Assembly: GCF_030540775.2 (NCBI RefSeq)
Contig: NZ_CP141266.1
Span: forward strand, 2,467,001 to 2,531,000
Direction of reading: 5' to 3'
Length of the DNA stretch: 64,000 nt
Source of the DNA: Flavivirga abyssicola
Lineage (GTDB): Bacteria > Bacteroidota > Bacteroidia > Flavobacteriales > Flavobacteriaceae
Made by a program: the position numbers and the translations under genes. Position 1 is the stretch's first letter; the number at the start of each line of letters is the position of its first letter. The notes beneath the pieces are model-generated. The model worked only from the letters and a program-made list of their open reading frames with translations. It made no database searches and had not been told where the DNA came from. This document shows, one piece after another, positions 36,191 to 46,169 of this stretch.

Positions 36191-38065
36191 ATGAAATACA
36201 TAAATAAGATCCTTTTATTAATTGTGGTCGTAGTTTTTATACCCTTAATATCGTGTGAAGATGATGATGCATTTGTTGAAAAAAAACCAAATGTGACGTT
36301 AGTATCACCTGCAGATAAAACGAATGGTATAGATATAGCACCTTCGTTTGAGTGGGAAGCGTCCGATCCAGATGAAAGACCTTTGAAATTTGATTTTTAC
36401 TTAGGATTAGATAGCACAAAATTATTTGTACAAGCTGAAAACCTCAAAGAAACAAATTATAGCTTAACTGATTATAAGCTTCTTAAAGATGAGGTGTATT
36501 ATTGGAAGGTGGTTGCAAAAAATGGTCTTCAAGAAAAGGAAAGCGAACTTTGGAGATTTATGTCTATTCCAGCTCCTGATAGTCCAGTATTATCGAGTCC
36601 ACAAGTAGATTCTTTTGTTCGTGATGTCCTAAATTTTGAGTGGGAACCTGTTCCTGCGGGAGAGGGAGAGGTAATAAGCTATAATGTATTCTTAGGAAAG
36701 ACCAATCCACCTACAGAAATTATAGCAACTATAGAGGATGGGAGTACGTCATTTAATTTCGATGCAGCAACATTAGAAATTGGAGAGGATTATTATTGGA
36801 AAGTAGATGCAACGGACTTAATAAATAGCTCATCCAGTGATATTCGTTCTTTTAAAAAGCTAAGGACTGGTGCTCCTGATGAGCCAATGTTAGTAGCCCC
36901 AGTTAATAAATCTGGTGTTATGTCTGGTATTGTATTAGATTGGGATGATGTTACCGACCCAGAAGGTGATCCTGTAAGTTACGATGTATATTTAGATAAA
37001 TCAAATACGCCTACTACCTTAGTAGCAACAGTAACCACGAGCGAATTTACAACATCATCATTAGATATTAATTCAGGCTATTATTGGTATGTAGTGGCAA
37101 AAGATCCTTCAGGCAATTTTACAGAATCAGATATTTTTGGATTTTCGGCTATTGGAGCTAGTCCAGGATTCCCGATTATTCAAGAATTTGAGGTACAAGA
37201 TGTATTATCACTCGATGAATTGTTGATTTGGAATGCTGCAGATGGTGCAACTACCTATGATGTGTATGTAGATACCGTTAATCCACCGGTGAAAAAACTG
37301 GCCAGTGATATCACAGAAACCCAGTTCCAGATTACAAATGCCGATATCCCAAGTGATTTAACAGATATAAAAACATATTATGTACTTGTCGTTGCTAAAG
37401 ATGGTAGTGGTGGTGAAACCAATTCATTTCCAGTGGCTTTTACGCCTCAAATGACAGGAACATACACAGATACTAGAGCTCAAGAAGTCAATGAATATCC
37501 ATGGGTTCGCGTAGGAACACAGATTTGGATGACTGAAAACTTAAGAACTAAAAAATTAATCGATGGTACGGATTTAACTTTTTTAGGTCCTGTAGAGTTG
37601 CCAGCTACAGCTACTTCAACAGAATTATATTACGATGATCATCCAGAAGACCTGCCTGATTATCCATCACCTTGGGTAGATGGGGCACATGGTCGTGTAT
37701 ATTCTAGTTTGGTACCTAGAAATGCCCTTATAGCACAAGATGGTTGGCGTGTTCCAAATGATGATGATGTCTCTACCATTCAGAGTTATATTGGAGGCAG
37801 GAGAGCTGATATTATGGGGACTTGGCAAGAAGGTGGAACTAATCTTTACGGGGTTAATTTTGTTATAGCAGGTTTTCGTTACAACGACTTATCACCTAAT
37901 TATGTAAATGGGTTTAGAATAGGACTTGAGAAAGATCGGGTAATTATGTGGGCAAATGGTACTGGCGGTAGAGATTCTTGGGAAATAAAGCTGTCTGAAT
38001 ATAAATATTTTGATTTTGGTAACGAATATAGAAGAATGTTTGGGATCCGATTAGTTAGAGATTAA
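36191..38065 (+). CDS. FISUMP-domain lipoprotein with fibronectin-like repeats, copy 2
   Basis: This 624-residue tandem paralogue of the preceding protein has the same order: lipoprotein signal ending PLISCEDDDA, four fn3-like repeats (about 35-420) and a C-terminal FISUMP domain. The last 204 residues align with copy 1 without gaps at about 84% identity by hand count, while the repeats are clearly less alike. The pair may bind different parts of one glycan or make a graded surface receptor. It is followed after 55 bp by the SusC gene. Placement before SusC, rather than after SusD as for SusE/F-like proteins, is unusual. Confidence 0.85.
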   Translation: MKYINKILLLIVVVVFIPLISCEDDDAFVEKKPNVTLVSPADKTNGIDIAPSFEWEASDPDERPLKFDFYLGLDSTKLFVQAENLKETNYSLTDYKLLKDEVYYWKVVAKNGLQEKESELWRFMSIPAPDSPVLSSPQVDSFVRDVLNFEWEPVPAGEGEVISYNVFLGKTNPPTEIIATIEDGSTSFNFDAATLEIGEDYYWKVDATDLINSSSSDIRSFKKLRTGAPDEPMLVAPVNKSGVMSGIVLDWDDVTDPEGDPVSYDVYLDKSNTPTTLVATVTTSEFTTSSLDINSGYYWYVVAKDPSGNFTESDIFGFSAIGASPGFPIIQEFEVQDVLSLDELLIWNAADGATTYDVYVDTVNPPVKKLASDITETQFQITNADIPSDLTDIKTYYVLVVAKDGSGGETNSFPVAFTPQMTGTYTDTRAQEVNEYPWVRVGTQIWMTENLRTKKLIDGTDLTFLGPVELPATATSTELYYDDHPEDLPDYPSPWVDGAHGRVYSSLVPRNALIAQDGWRVPNDDDVSTIQSYIGGRRADIMGTWQEGGTNLYGVNFVIAGFRYNDLSPNYVNGFRIGLEKDRVIMWANGTGGRDSWEIKLSEYKYFDFGNEYRRMFGIRLVRD

Positions 38066-38119
38066 TGTATTGTATTAAATAAAAATAATTTAAAAACTAA
38101 GTAACTAATATAAAAACAT

Positions 38120-41100
38120 ATGAAATATAGATTAGCATTTTTCTTAAGTTGCTTTATCTTTCTAGGGCAAGCGTTAGGAGCGCAGAATATTAAGGTTTCT
38201 GGAAAAGTAACAGACGAAAAAGGAGAACCATTGATAGGGGCAACTATTGTTAGTACAGATATGGGGCATGGTGTAAAAGGAGCCGTAGCAGATTTTGATG
38301 GAGGTTATGTCATAGAAATAAATCCTAAGGGTAAATTAACCTTTTCATATTTAGGCTATATATCCCAAGAAATAGCTGTTAATGGTCAAACAGAAATTAA
38401 TGTGGCATTATTACCAGATTTAGAATCTCTAGATGAAGTTGTAGTATTAGGATATACTAAAACCAAAAAGAAGAATATTATTAGTGCTGTAGCTACTGTT
38501 TCGGGTGGAGATTTACTAGACACGGGACTTACTAATATGAGTCAGGCCATTCAAGACCGATTGCCCGGTGTTTATACAGAAATTCCTTCGGGACAACCTG
38601 GAGCCGACGATGCTCAAATTACAATACGAGGCGTATCGACGTTTGATGATGGAGATGGGGCTAATTCACCCCTTATATTAATTGATGGTATTGAGGCTAC
38701 TGGCGGATTTTCTCAGTTAGATCCTGGTGAAATAGCATCGATATCTGTTTTAAAAGATGCAGCTTCAACAGCTGTGTACGGTGTTCGTGGAGCTAACGGG
38801 GTAATCATTATTACAACAAATAGAGGTCGAGAAGGAGCACCAAAAATAACCGTAGGAGCTGGTGTTACCGCAAAGGTTATCTCTGATATCCCACAAAAAT
38901 TATCATCATATGATGTTTTAACTTTAGGACAAGAAGCTATAAAAAATGCTGGAGATTATAATAATTTGAGGCCACAACGTTATATAGACACGTTTTTAGA
39001 TCCAAACAGGAACATTTATGCTTATCCTGATGTTGATTGGTATGATGCTCTGGTAAAGGACATTGGTTGGGAGTCTAATGCTAGAGTGAATGTTTCTGGT
39101 GGAACCAAATTTGTGAAATATTTTAGTGCGCTAAGTATTAATCACATAGGGGATATTTTAAAGACAGAGGATTTTAATGGCTATTATGATCCCGAGTTTA
39201 CTTATGATAAGATTAATTTCAGAACGAATCTGGATTTCGAAATTAGTGAATCAACAAAATTATCTGTAGACATCTCCGGGCGTTCTGATATTAGAAAAAC
39301 CCCAGACGTAGAAACAGATAGAAACGAATTTAGTAACTTATTTAAATTCCTTGATCAAGCACCTCCATATGTTTTTCCTACATATTATCCTGCGGAGTTT
39401 TTAAATGAATTTCCAGACCCTTTGTCTCCTTACCCTCCCAGTATACGTTTAGCGTCTGCTAATGCAGAAGGGCCATCTCTGAATAACCCTTATACAGACC
39501 TTAATTACAAGGGGATGAGAAAATTTAGGAGAGATGTTGTAGATTTTCAATTAAACTTAAACCAGAAGCTTGATTTTATTACAACCGGTTTAAGTGTGTC
39601 AGGAAAATTTAATTACAGTACAGCGTTTTTATATAGAAAAGTTGAGAGATACAGACCACATTTATGGTTATATGATGTTATTCAGGGAGAATGGAGAACA
39701 CAATCATCACAATCATATAATTCAACTAATCCGTTATTTCATAGCACAGGTGGTGAAGATTTTAGGGAGGTTAAAAGGAATATATATTATGAGTTTAAAC
39801 TGGATTACCAACGTAGCTTTGGAGATCATAATATTGCTGCTACTGGTGTTTTTAATCGTAGAGAAAACGAAATTAATGTATCAAGCCTAGCTGCTTATGG
39901 CGAAGATTGGGCAGGTATACTATCGTATAATTATAATGGTAAATATTTATTAAAGTTAACAGCAGCTTATAATGGAACGGAAGCCTATGCACCTGGTAAG
40001 CGCTATGGGTTTTTTCCAGGAGGTTCTGTTGGCTGGGATATTGCTAAAGAAAAATTTATTAAAGATAATATCTCTTGGTTAAATACTTTGAAAGTAAGAT
40101 ATAATTATGGCGAAGGTGGAGTAAGTAATAGTGAACGCTTCCTTTATTTAGGAGGTTATGAAAGTATTGATCAGAAATTTGGATATGCACGATTCGGGTT
40201 TCCATTTCAAGACGAAATACCAAGAACAATTGAAAGTGAAATACCGAGTCCTAACGCTACCTGGGAAACAGCTATCAAACAAAATTTAGGGTTTGATATA
40301 AAGTTGTTTGATTACGAACTCACTTTGGGGATTGATTTATATAAAGAAAGACGTGAAGGTATTTTAATTAGGCTCCCACTTCCTTCTTATTATCAACCAT
40401 CTGTTGGTAGTGGCAAAGATGCTTATAAAGTAGGCGCAGCCAAGGTGAATTTAGGGCAAGCTAAAAATCATGGTATTGAGTTTCAGGCTAATTACAGACA
40501 TCTTACCCCTGGTGGTTTAACGTATTCTGTCGGAGGTCATTTTACACTGGCAGACAGCCGTATCATATATGCTGGAGATGAGGTGACTAGGCCCTATTAT
40601 CAGAAACAAGAGGGCAAACCTATAGGCTGGTTGAAAGGGCTCCAAAGTAATGGTTATATCAATACTTTTGAAGAAGCTATTAATAGTCCTGTATTTAATA
40701 GTATAAAAAGATTTCCTGGGCATTATGCCTATGCCGATTTTGATGGTGATGGTGTAATTGAAGGAGGATCCGATGGAGAAGACAATATACCCCTTAAAGG
40801 TACTAACCAACCAGAGGTTGTTTATGCTTTTAATGGTTCGCTTAATTATAAAGGATTCAACTTAAGTGTACGATTTTTTGGTAAAGAAGGTGTGTCATAC
40901 GCTTCGAGTAATTTACTTCCTAATTTCAACATAACCTTATTAGAAGGAAAAACGGTACATCTGGATAGATGGAGTCCAGAAAACCAAAATGCAGCATTTC
41001 CTGCTTTTGGCTATACAGCACCATCACAAGGGGGGTATAATTCAAGAAGTAATGTAACAACTGTAGAGTCTTCATATTTAAAACTTCAGAATGTTAGTTT

Positions 41101-41299
41101 AGGTTACAATCTAGAATCTGAATTCTTAAAAAAAGCACTAAAAATTCAAGCTATGAGATTTAGTCTGTCCGGGCAAAATTTATATACATGGTCATCGGTA
41201 CCTTTTGGTGATCCGGAAGGGGGTAATGGTCTTTCAGGTGGATTTGGCCAATATCCTTTAGTTAAGCGATTTATTTTTGGTGTAAATATTGATTTTTAA
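38120..41299 (+). CDS. SusC-family TonB-linked outer-membrane transporter, PUL B pair 1
   Basis: The 1059-residue transporter has a signal peptide (about 1-21, ending LGAQ). A carboxypeptidase-regulatory-like domain follows (about 24-95, IKVSGKVTDEKGEPLIGATI). The TonB-box region LDEVVVLGYTKTKKKNI (near 113), the plug (about 120-235, with TIRGVSTFDDG and GVIIITTNRG) and the barrel to the C-terminal LVKRFIFGVNIDF complete it. It has no STN domain, as expected for a locus run by a hybrid two-component regulator. The SusD partner starts 12 bp downstream. Confidence 0.95.
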   Translation: MKYRLAFFLSCFIFLGQALGAQNIKVSGKVTDEKGEPLIGATIVSTDMGHGVKGAVADFDGGYVIEINPKGKLTFSYLGYISQEIAVNGQTEINVALLPDLESLDEVVVLGYTKTKKKNIISAVATVSGGDLLDTGLTNMSQAIQDRLPGVYTEIPSGQPGADDAQITIRGVSTFDDGDGANSPLILIDGIEATGGFSQLDPGEIASISVLKDAASTAVYGVRGANGVIIITTNRGREGAPKITVGAGVTAKVISDIPQKLSSYDVLTLGQEAIKNAGDYNNLRPQRYIDTFLDPNRNIYAYPDVDWYDALVKDIGWESNARVNVSGGTKFVKYFSALSINHIGDILKTEDFNGYYDPEFTYDKINFRTNLDFEISESTKLSVDISGRSDIRKTPDVETDRNEFSNLFKFLDQAPPYVFPTYYPAEFLNEFPDPLSPYPPSIRLASANAEGPSLNNPYTDLNYKGMRKFRRDVVDFQLNLNQKLDFITTGLSVSGKFNYSTAFLYRKVERYRPHLWLYDVIQGEWRTQSSQSYNSTNPLFHSTGGEDFREVKRNIYYEFKLDYQRSFGDHNIAATGVFNRRENEINVSSLAAYGEDWAGILSYNYNGKYLLKLTAAYNGTEAYAPGKRYGFFPGGSVGWDIAKEKFIKDNISWLNTLKVRYNYGEGGVSNSERFLYLGGYESIDQKFGYARFGFPFQDEIPRTIESEIPSPNATWETAIKQNLGFDIKLFDYELTLGIDLYKERREGILIRLPLPSYYQPSVGSGKDAYKVGAAKVNLGQAKNHGIEFQANYRHLTPGGLTYSVGGHFTLADSRIIYAGDEVTRPYYQKQEGKPIGWLKGLQSNGYINTFEEAINSPVFNSIKRFPGHYAYADFDGDGVIEGGSDGEDNIPLKGTNQPEVVYAFNGSLNYKGFNLSVRFFGKEGVSYASSNLLPNFNITLLEGKTVHLDRWSPENQNAAFPAFGYTAPSQGGYNSRSNVTTVESSYLKLQNVSLGYNLESEFLKKALKIQAMRFSLSGQNLYTWSSVPFGDPEGGNGLSGGFGQYPLVKRFIFGVNIDF

Positions 41300-41311
41300 A
41301 ATATAAATAAA

Positions 41312-43111
41312 ATGAGTTATAAAAACAAAATATTACTTTTTTTATCTATAGCTTTCTTCGTGAGTTGTGAAGACTATTTAGATAGAACAGAAGACGGGGC
41401 TGAATTTGCTACGGAAGATGAAGTTTGGAGAGACAGGAACAAAATTAACAGTTTTGCTTATAGGTTGTATGATAATATGGAATGGATGTTTGAGACCAGA
41501 TATGATGGTCAAAACAGAACAGAAGGAGGTACAGGAAAAAACTATGGTAGTGTAGAGGTTTTTAGTGGAGATGTTCTTTTTCTCAGACCTTTGAAAGTAA
41601 ATGATTGGGTTCTTAAAGGAGACTATATAAGTGCAAGTTTAAATGAAAAGTTTGCTAATCCAGATTTTTATGTTTGTTGGTTTGATAACTGGGAAACTAT
41701 ACTGGTTGCAAACAGTATTTTGGATAGAATAGATGAAGTAACAACAGATATTATGCCTCAAGAGGAAATAGATCTGGTAAAAGGGGAAGCCCTTTTATTT
41801 AGAGCGATGGCTTACCACGAACTTCATAAACGTTGGGGTCCTATGCCATATATTAAAACCAGAATTTTTCCGGATACGGAATTAAATTTACCTAGACCAA
41901 CAAACCGTGAATTAATAGCAGATATTATTGCAGATTGTGATGCGGCTATTGCTGTTTTACCAGAAGTTGGTTACCTTTTTCATCCTAAATATATGGGACG
42001 TGTAGGAAAAGCAGCAGCTATGGGGTTAAAATCCAAAGCAATTACTACTGCAGCGAGTCCTAATTATACAGCCGGTAATCAAAAAGATAATGAATTATGG
42101 GAGATGGCTGCTGCAGCAGCATGGGATTTAATAGAAATAGCCCAAAATTCTGATAAGGTTGGACTGTTCCAAGGTGATTATAGTCATATATTCCATACAG
42201 AGCCAGGTACCATTGAAGGAGTTTGGCCCAGATATATGGTAAAAGGGATACCAGATGTTGCAACTTTACGTTACCCACAGAGTCATACATGGGCATGGCA
42301 AAATATTAGGGGAGCTGGTGGTTTTGCTCCTACGCAGGAAATGGTAGATAGATTTGAAACTGCAGATGGTTGGCCTATAGACCACCCTAATTCAAATTAC
42401 AATCCGCAAGATCCTTATACGAACAGAGACCCTCGTTTTTATAAAGATATATTGTACCATGGAGCACCATGGGCAAAAGTTTCAGAAAATGATCTTATAG
42501 ACATGAGGACTGAACCAACTTTAGGAGCCGATCGGGCATCAATAAATGGAGGCGATAATTTTAATTCAAAGACAGGGTATTTAGTAAGAAAATTAATGCC
42601 TCCTAACTTTAATAATATTGCTTACAGAAGAGAAGTATTTTGTAATGCCCCTTATATAAGAATGGCCGAAATATATTTGAATTATGCAGAGGCTGTTAAT
42701 GAAGCTTACGGTCCTAATGCATCAGCTCCAGAAGCATCTTTATCAGCAGTTGATGCTTTAAATGCTATTCGTAACAGAGTAGGACAGGTAAATGTGAGAC
42801 CGGAATTTACAACCGATGCTGCAACTTTTCGAGATGTTGTTAGAAATGAATTTAGAGTAGAACTTGCTTTTGAATACCATTCATGGTTTGATATGATGCG
42901 TTGGAGAACAGCTCATATAGAATTAAATGGAGTCGATTTTCATGGTGTAAGAGTTATAGAAGATTTATCTCAACCAACTGAGTTTCGTTATGAAAAATAT
43001 CCAATAAGACAAGGTCGGGTATTTGAGGAAAGACAGTACAGATATCCAATAAGAGAGAGAGATAGACAAGTTTATGAAATGCCAAATTTAACCCAAAACC
43101 CTGGTTGGTAA
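41312..43111 (+). CDS. SusD-family surface glycan-binding lipoprotein, PUL B pair 1
   Basis: The 599-residue protein has a lipoprotein signal ending AFFVSCEDYLDRTED. It contains SusD TPR helices (WFDNWETILVANSILDRID; EALLFRAMAYHELHKRWGPMPYI) and the RagB C-terminal region (YIRMAEIYLNYAEAVNEAYGP, DALNAIRNRVGQV, FRVELAFEYHSWFDMMRWRTA), ending PNLTQNPGW. It should cap the transporter encoded upstream and bind polysaccharide at the surface. Only a 1-bp gap, or 25 bp with the preferred start, separates it from the next SusC gene, so the operon continues without a break. Confidence 0.95.
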   Translation: MSYKNKILLFLSIAFFVSCEDYLDRTEDGAEFATEDEVWRDRNKINSFAYRLYDNMEWMFETRYDGQNRTEGGTGKNYGSVEVFSGDVLFLRPLKVNDWVLKGDYISASLNEKFANPDFYVCWFDNWETILVANSILDRIDEVTTDIMPQEEIDLVKGEALLFRAMAYHELHKRWGPMPYIKTRIFPDTELNLPRPTNRELIADIIADCDAAIAVLPEVGYLFHPKYMGRVGKAAAMGLKSKAITTAASPNYTAGNQKDNELWEMAAAAAWDLIEIAQNSDKVGLFQGDYSHIFHTEPGTIEGVWPRYMVKGIPDVATLRYPQSHTWAWQNIRGAGGFAPTQEMVDRFETADGWPIDHPNSNYNPQDPYTNRDPRFYKDILYHGAPWAKVSENDLIDMRTEPTLGADRASINGGDNFNSKTGYLVRKLMPPNFNNIAYRREVFCNAPYIRMAEIYLNYAEAVNEAYGPNASAPEASLSAVDALNAIRNRVGQVNVRPEFTTDAATFRDVVRNEFRVELAFEYHSWFDMMRWRTAHIELNGVDFHGVRVIEDLSQPTEFRYEKYPIRQGRVFEERQYRYPIRERDRQVYEMPNLTQNPGW

Positions 43112-43136
43112 TATGTTAACAATTAATGATTTTACA

Positions 43137-46100
43137 ATGATAAAAACGAAAATATTATATATAGTATTGGCAGGTGTTTTCTCTATGATATCTTTAAAGG
43201 TTAAAGCTCAAGAAGAAGAAATAGATAATTTAAATAAGGTATCTGCAACAATAACCAATAAATCTGGAGATCAATTGAGTGATGTGTATATTAAGGCATC
43301 TAAATCCAGAAATACAACGATTACCGATAAAAGCGGATTTTTTAGCTTAAGCGTTCAAGACGAAGATATTCTTATTATATCTCGCTTAGGTTATGAAAAT
43401 AAGCTTGTTTACATAACAGAAGGCGCTCTGGAAAATGAAACCATTGTTTTAAAACAATGGGGGGTCATAAAACCAGAAGAAGCCATTAATATATCTTTAG
43501 GAAGTTTACCTTTCGAGAGAATTACAGGATCGGTCGAGCGTATAACTGGAGAGGAATTAAATGATTTCCCAACAGCTTTTACCCAAGAAGCTTTAGCTGG
43601 TAGGTTATCTGGTTTAAAGAGTACATATGATAATGCATCTCCGGTTTCAGAAAGTTTTAGAAATAGCATTCGTAATCAAGAAGATATTCAAATTTATGTT
43701 GATGGAATTCCATCATCTTTAGTTTTGACACCTGCTGAGGTTGATGATGTTGTTATAGCTAAAGATTATGGTTCTTCTTTTATGTATGGTACATTAGGTG
43801 CATCAGGAGCCATGCTTGTAAACACTAAAAAAGGACTGCCAGGTGGACGCTCATTCAGGTTTAGATCCAGAACAGGTGTCAGAACTTCGGCTTTTTTACC
43901 TAATACTATGAATGCACAAGAGTATGCAAGAAACTATAATATAGCATTAAGTAATGATGGTTTTTCTCCAATTTATACACAAAATGATATTAGTGATTAT
44001 ACTACTGGAGCTAATCCGGTAAGAAACCCTAATAATAATTATTATGAAGATTTGATAGGTGGTTTTTCTACGTATAAGCATATTACAGGGGATTTTTCAG
44101 GGGGTAATGAAGGTGTCCAGTACTTTTCTCATCTTGGGGTTTATAGTACAGACGGTATTGAAAAAGTTGGTGATGGTAGAAAACTATCAAGATTTAGGTT
44201 AAATAACAATGTACGAATTAAATTAGGTGATGCAGGAATAGTTAATGTTGGTATAGGTGGAAGTTTTAATACAACAAAAGAACCAAGACTAAATGCTAAT
44301 GAGGCATTTGCTACTATGTACAGTTATCCTGCCAATGCGTTGCCTTATAAGATTAATGATAGTATTTATGCCATCACACCAGAATATGGGACCAACTTAC
44401 TTACAGATTTGGCACATGGTCCCATTATAGAAGATACTAGAAGAGATGCTTTTGCCCGCATAGGTCTAGATTTAAATTTAGACGAATTAATTAAAGGCTT
44501 AACATTTAAAGGCTTGATAGGTACGTATACGTTAAATGTATTGTCTAAGCAATTACAAACCCGTACCGCAAACGGTAATACAGAATTATTATACCTTGTA
44601 GATAGAGCAGAACCTGTATTTACATTAAATAATGATGGAACCTATACAACTACTTTTAGAAAATTTAAAGCAAGAGAACCAGATAACATATGGGAAAGAT
44701 ATAGAGACCAGGTTGATAGGAGTCAGTTTATTAACGTTAATTTACATTATAATAGGGATTTTAATAAAAATCATAAGGTTATAGCAGATTTAATTTTTAC
44801 GAACCAAAAAGTAACAGGAAGTGGGTTAGATCAGAATTTAATCTTTAGAAATCTAGGGCTCAGGGTAAATTATTTGATTAACCAGAAATATGTACTGGAA
44901 GGAAAGCTTATGAACACCCCTATTCGTCAATTATCTAAAGACGAAAGAAAAACAATAAATTATGATGCAGGGATCGCTTGGTTGTTGCATAAAGAAAATT
45001 TTCTTAACGGATCATCTTGGTTAAATTTTTTAAAGCTAAGAGCTAATTTTGGAGTACAATCAAGACCTGTGACTCAATTCTTTATTTCTGAAAACTTATA
45101 CGTTGATGGTCCAGGTGCAACTTTTGGAATTGTAGGAGCTTCTGGTGGTGTTGGTGGTCAAGTTAGAGCATTTACGGCTCCAGACGAATTATTAACACCA
45201 AAGCAAGAGTATTTAAGTGCCGGTTTAGATTTCCAGATGTTTAAATCTAAAATAAATGGGCAGATAAATTATTTTAATATTCGTAACTATGATCAGATAA
45301 TAGCACCGGAAAATTTATATGCGCTTATACCAGGTCAATATGTTCCTTTAGATAATTATGGAGATTCCAAGTTTAGAGGTATAGATGCCAGTATATCATA
45401 CAATGGTAAAATTGGTGAGAATCTTTCATTTAGAATAGGTGTTAACGCCATGTATGGAGATAATCATATCACAGCATCAGACAATGTAAATTACCCAGAG
45501 CAGTATAGAAATATTAATGGGAATAGTGAAAGTCGTATTCTAGGTCTTAAAGCAGAAGGCATTTTTCAAAATGAAGCTGAAATAGCGAATGCCGTTCCTC
45601 AGCTTTTTGGTGAAGTAAAACCTGGTGATATAAAATATAAAGATTTTAATAATGATGGTGTGGTTGATGAGAAGGATATTCATGAAATAGGTAATGCTCC
45701 AAGAATGTCATATGGTATAAACTATATGATGCAATATAAAAGTTGGAGCTTGAGTATTCATGGAGACGGTGTTCTTGGAGGTAGCTATATTGAAGAACTA
45801 CACTGGAATACAGGGACAAACGATTACACGACAACATTGGCAAAAAGCTGGCCGGTTAGTAATAGTTTGCCAAGATTAACAACATTGAATAACGAAAATA
45901 ACTATAGAAATTCGTCGTTCTGGTTAGAAAATGCTGACTATTTTAATTTAAGAAGCATTATGATAGCTTATACCTTACCAAAAGCTTTATTAAATAATCT
46001 AGGTGTTAAGGAGTTTACCTTTTCTGGATCTGTCAAAAATCCTTTTGTAATATCTTATAGTAAGGATAGGTTTATGCCAAGTAAAGAACATGGATATACC

Positions 46101-46151
46101 TTACATCCAGTATTGAAAGCCTTTGAACTGGGGATACAAGTATCATTTTAA
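43137..46151 (+). CDS. Divergent SusC-family TonB-linked transporter, PUL B pair 2
   Basis: I start at the ATG at 43137, where a clean signal peptide begins (MIKTKILYIVLAGVFSM, cut near KAQ), giving 1004 residues; the longer frame from 43113 adds eight. A regulatory-like domain (about 35-105) precedes the plug (about 125-235). The usual DEVVVVGYG box is missing, replaced by EEAINISLGSLPFERITGSV. The normally conserved [IV]RG-x-[ST]S segment reads FRNSIRNQED. The barrel is otherwise complete to FELGIQVSF. Low similarity to the first SusC suggests a different cargo. It has no STN domain. Its SusD partner starts 18 bp downstream. Confidence 0.92.
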   Translation: MIKTKILYIVLAGVFSMISLKVKAQEEEIDNLNKVSATITNKSGDQLSDVYIKASKSRNTTITDKSGFFSLSVQDEDILIISRLGYENKLVYITEGALENETIVLKQWGVIKPEEAINISLGSLPFERITGSVERITGEELNDFPTAFTQEALAGRLSGLKSTYDNASPVSESFRNSIRNQEDIQIYVDGIPSSLVLTPAEVDDVVIAKDYGSSFMYGTLGASGAMLVNTKKGLPGGRSFRFRSRTGVRTSAFLPNTMNAQEYARNYNIALSNDGFSPIYTQNDISDYTTGANPVRNPNNNYYEDLIGGFSTYKHITGDFSGGNEGVQYFSHLGVYSTDGIEKVGDGRKLSRFRLNNNVRIKLGDAGIVNVGIGGSFNTTKEPRLNANEAFATMYSYPANALPYKINDSIYAITPEYGTNLLTDLAHGPIIEDTRRDAFARIGLDLNLDELIKGLTFKGLIGTYTLNVLSKQLQTRTANGNTELLYLVDRAEPVFTLNNDGTYTTTFRKFKAREPDNIWERYRDQVDRSQFINVNLHYNRDFNKNHKVIADLIFTNQKVTGSGLDQNLIFRNLGLRVNYLINQKYVLEGKLMNTPIRQLSKDERKTINYDAGIAWLLHKENFLNGSSWLNFLKLRANFGVQSRPVTQFFISENLYVDGPGATFGIVGASGGVGGQVRAFTAPDELLTPKQEYLSAGLDFQMFKSKINGQINYFNIRNYDQIIAPENLYALIPGQYVPLDNYGDSKFRGIDASISYNGKIGENLSFRIGVNAMYGDNHITASDNVNYPEQYRNINGNSESRILGLKAEGIFQNEAEIANAVPQLFGEVKPGDIKYKDFNNDGVVDEKDIHEIGNAPRMSYGINYMMQYKSWSLSIHGDGVLGGSYIEELHWNTGTNDYTTTLAKSWPVSNSLPRLTTLNNENNYRNSSFWLENADYFNLRSIMIAYTLPKALLNNLGVKEFTFSGSVKNPFVISYSKDRFMPSKEHGYTLHPVLKAFELGIQVSF

Positions 46152-46169
46152 TTATAAAATTTAAAAAAT

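Noticed and set aside
39594-39890. 98-codon plus-strand frame
   Set aside because: It lies within the SusC gene in another frame and has no independent support.
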